14,569 bases of DNA from CAZGWE01 sp964529405 (lineage in GTDB: Bacteria; Patescibacteriota; UBA1384; XYA2-FULL-43-10; 1-14-0-10-43-13), in the NCBI GenBank assembly GCA_964529405.1, contig CAZGWE010000022.1, positions 1-14,569 of the forward strand, given 5' to 3'. The position numbers and the translations under genes were made by a program. Position 1 is the first letter of the stretch. The number at the start of each line of letters is the position of its first letter. Below, piece after piece: positions 13,817 through 14,569 of the stretch. The notes beneath the pieces are model-generated. The model was not told where the DNA came from and did no database searches. It was given only the letters and a program-made list of their open reading frames with translations.

Positions 13817-13870
13817 TAGGGTCAGACTCATCGAAATGACAATGGATGTTGGGTTGTCGAAATGACGGTA
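13805..13870. repeat. TCGAAATGAC repeated three times at 26-base spacing
   Basis: TCGAAATGAC occurs at 13805, 13831 and 13857. The first two copies share GACTCRTCGAAATGAC; the first and third share TCGAAATGACGGTA. These are extra right ends of the repeat family. Confidence 0.75.
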
Positions 13871-13901
13871 AAGAAAAGACTCGTGACAGTTGAGGTAAAA
13901 C

Positions 13902-14192
13902 TTAAAGTAAATCGTTGTATAAATCTATTAAGTGGGGATTCATTTTTTCGATCAATTCCAATTTCTTACTTCGGCGATAATCTTTGATTTGTTTTTCTCT
14001 CTCAATGGCGCTTCTAGGATCTGCAGACTCTTCAAAATAAAGCAATTCATCAATTTTATATCTTTTTGTGAACCCTTCAACCAGTTTATTTTTGTGTTCA
14101 TAAACTCTACGGATCAGATTATTGGTAACTCCGGTGTAAAAAACGGTGTTCCAGTGGTTTGACATTATGTAAACATAATAATGTTTTTCCAT
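13902..14192 (-). CDS. GIY-YIG domain endonuclease-like protein
   Basis: A complete single-domain GIY-YIG protein of 96 residues, close to the UPF0213/YhbQ group in size and layout. Visible motifs are YYVYIM (residues 5-10, the GIY strand), VFYTGVT (17-23, the YIG strand), the arginine helix NLIRRVYEHK (R28, R29), the acidic motif SAIEREKQIKDYRRSKK (E64 and E66 as candidates for the catalytic Glu) and NP at 85-86. The domain cuts DNA in homing, repair and mobile contexts; the specific substrate here is unknown. It sits between atpA and atpG, where no gene normally belongs, and has inverted copies of a repeat arm on both sides. No strong Shine-Dalgarno precedes ATG 14192. Confidence 0.9.
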   Translation of the reverse strand: MEKHYYVYIMSNHWNTVFYTGVTNNLIRRVYEHKNKLVEGFTKRYKIDELLYFEESADPRSAIEREKQIKDYRRSKKLELIEKMNPHLIDLYNDLL

Positions 14193-14207
14193 AAAGTTTT
14201 TCTATTT

Positions 14208-14253
14208 ATGGAGATCTCTCGTCCTGATCAGAATCAGGATGTCGAGATGACGG
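14208..14253. repeat. Half repeat element upstream of the GIY-YIG gene (inverted)
   Basis: Read on the - strand it begins CCGTCATCTCGA, holds a hairpin with GATTCTGATC and ends CGAGAGATCTCCAT. The outer 12 bases and the inner CGAGAGATCTCCAT equal the left arm of the element at 13703, in opposite orientation. Its outer end lies 7 bases from the atpA stop codon. Confidence 0.75.
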
Positions 14254-14260
14254 AAAGAGA

Positions 14261-14569
14261 TTAAGCCTTTTCTTTTTCCTCGGTTTCCCCAGCTGTCCAG
14301 CTGTCCAGCTGTCCAGCTGTCTTGCTTTCTGCTCCGACTGTCTTCGTATTCTTGACTAAAAACTCTTTCAGCTTTTCTTCCTCCGATTCGGTCATTTCGC
14401 CTTTGTCGCGCAGGGTTTCGAGCAATGATTTCAAACCGGTTCGGGCTTTGGAAATGATTTGTTCCTCGATTTCTTTGATCTCCTCGACGGCGTAGCCATC
14501 CAAATAGCCATTGGTTGCAGCGTAAATGATGATAACCTGTTCCTCGACCGGCATTGGGCTGTACTGAGG
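14261..14569 (-). CDS. atpA: ATP synthase alpha subunit, C-terminal part (5' end outside the window)
   Basis: The frame is open to the window edge and reads PQYSPMPVEEQVIIIYAATN, the conserved start of the C-terminal helical domain of the F1 alpha subunit, followed by GYLDGYAVEEIKEIEEQI. About 102 residues are visible; the nucleotide-binding domain lies beyond the window. Alpha carries non-catalytic nucleotide sites and forms the hexamer with beta. The extreme C-terminus (AGQLDSWTAGETEEKEKA) is encoded by an 8-base tandem repeat and is longer and more polar than usual, so it is probably a disordered tail. The gene is first in the order atpA, atpG, atpD, atpC, but is separated from atpG by about 1 kb. 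Confidence 0.93.
   Translation of the reverse strand, partial: PQYSPMPVEEQVIIIYAATNGYLDGYAVEEIKEIEEQIISKARTGLKSLLETLRDKGEMTESEEEKLKEFLVKNTKTVGAESKTAGQLDSWTAGETEEKEKA
14291..14321. repeat. AGCTGTCC octamer tandem repeat (3.9 copies) in the atpA tail
   Basis: AGCTGTCC at 14291, 14299 and 14307, then AGCTGTC at 14315-14321, all perfect. Copy-number change would shift the frame for the last residues of the alpha subunit. Confidence 0.9.

Noticed and set aside
13594..13901. Possible structured RNA gene (RNase P, SRP RNA or tmRNA)
   Set aside because: None of the conserved sequence blocks of these RNAs is present; the folds are a terminator and interspersed repeat arms.
13698..14258. Classical insertion sequence
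   Set aside because: There is no transposase of a known family and no clear target-site duplication; only the GIY-YIG gene and repeat arms are present.
14282..14322. Possible CRISPR-like array
   Set aside because: Units are 8 bases, contiguous and without spacers; this is a simple tandem repeat.
1..14569. Recoded TGA (Gracilibacteria code)
   Set aside because: TGA ends several genes at the expected place (ATPase/permease overlap, ABC-2 permease, unknown gene), and no in-frame TGA is needed.

Overview
The window looks like a piece of a small bacterial genome from the candidate phyla radiation (Patescibacteria). I infer this from gene content, not from a marker search. It carries a long surface protein of tandem fibronectin-type modules, a MacB-like exporter next to it with no MacA, compact F-type ATP synthase genes and a GIY-YIG nuclease of the kind often seen in such genomes. 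TGA works as a normal stop codon, so there is no Gracilibacteria-style recoding. A run of 15 N marks an assembly gap inside atpG.

Left part (1-5354, + strand): one apparent operon. It starts with the C-terminal part of a large FN3-repeat protein cut by the window edge, followed by a LolD/MacB-type ATPase, its MacB/FtsX-type permease (ATGA overlap) and a 51-residue charged protein. Middle part (5423-7807, - strand): an ABC-2 exporter, ATPase then permease with overlapping ends, followed by a membrane-anchored TPR-like protein with a pseudopilin-like tail. Divergent from it is miaA (7850-8926, +), the tRNA i6A37 prenyltransferase. Next is an unrecognised 363-codon gene (8990-10081, +) with its own sigma70-like promoter and a hairpin/T-run terminator.

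Right part (10313-14569, - strand): the end of an ATP synthase operon in the order atpA (C-terminus only), atpG, atpD, atpC. About 1 kb of extra DNA separates atpA from atpG. It holds a GIY-YIG nuclease gene lying between inverted copies of a repeat arm, and an oppositely oriented 63-residue Cys-rich membrane protein with a strong promoter, a near-perfect Shine-Dalgarno sequence and a terminator.

The most interesting theme is a family of short two-armed repeats. Their ends read TGYCAT or CCGTCAT, each arm can fold into a hairpin, and the inner edge often contains GGATCT, GAATCT or AGATCT. I see copies inside miaA and inside atpG, both read through in frame, one copy upstream of atpG, and a copy plus a half copy on the two sides of the GIY-YIG gene. 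A testable idea is that the nuclease and these repeats form one mobile system able to insert into essential genes without breaking them. A second theme is tandem 7-8 base word repeats (4 copies in miaA, nearly 4 in atpA, about 3 in atpG) inside or beside coding sequence.
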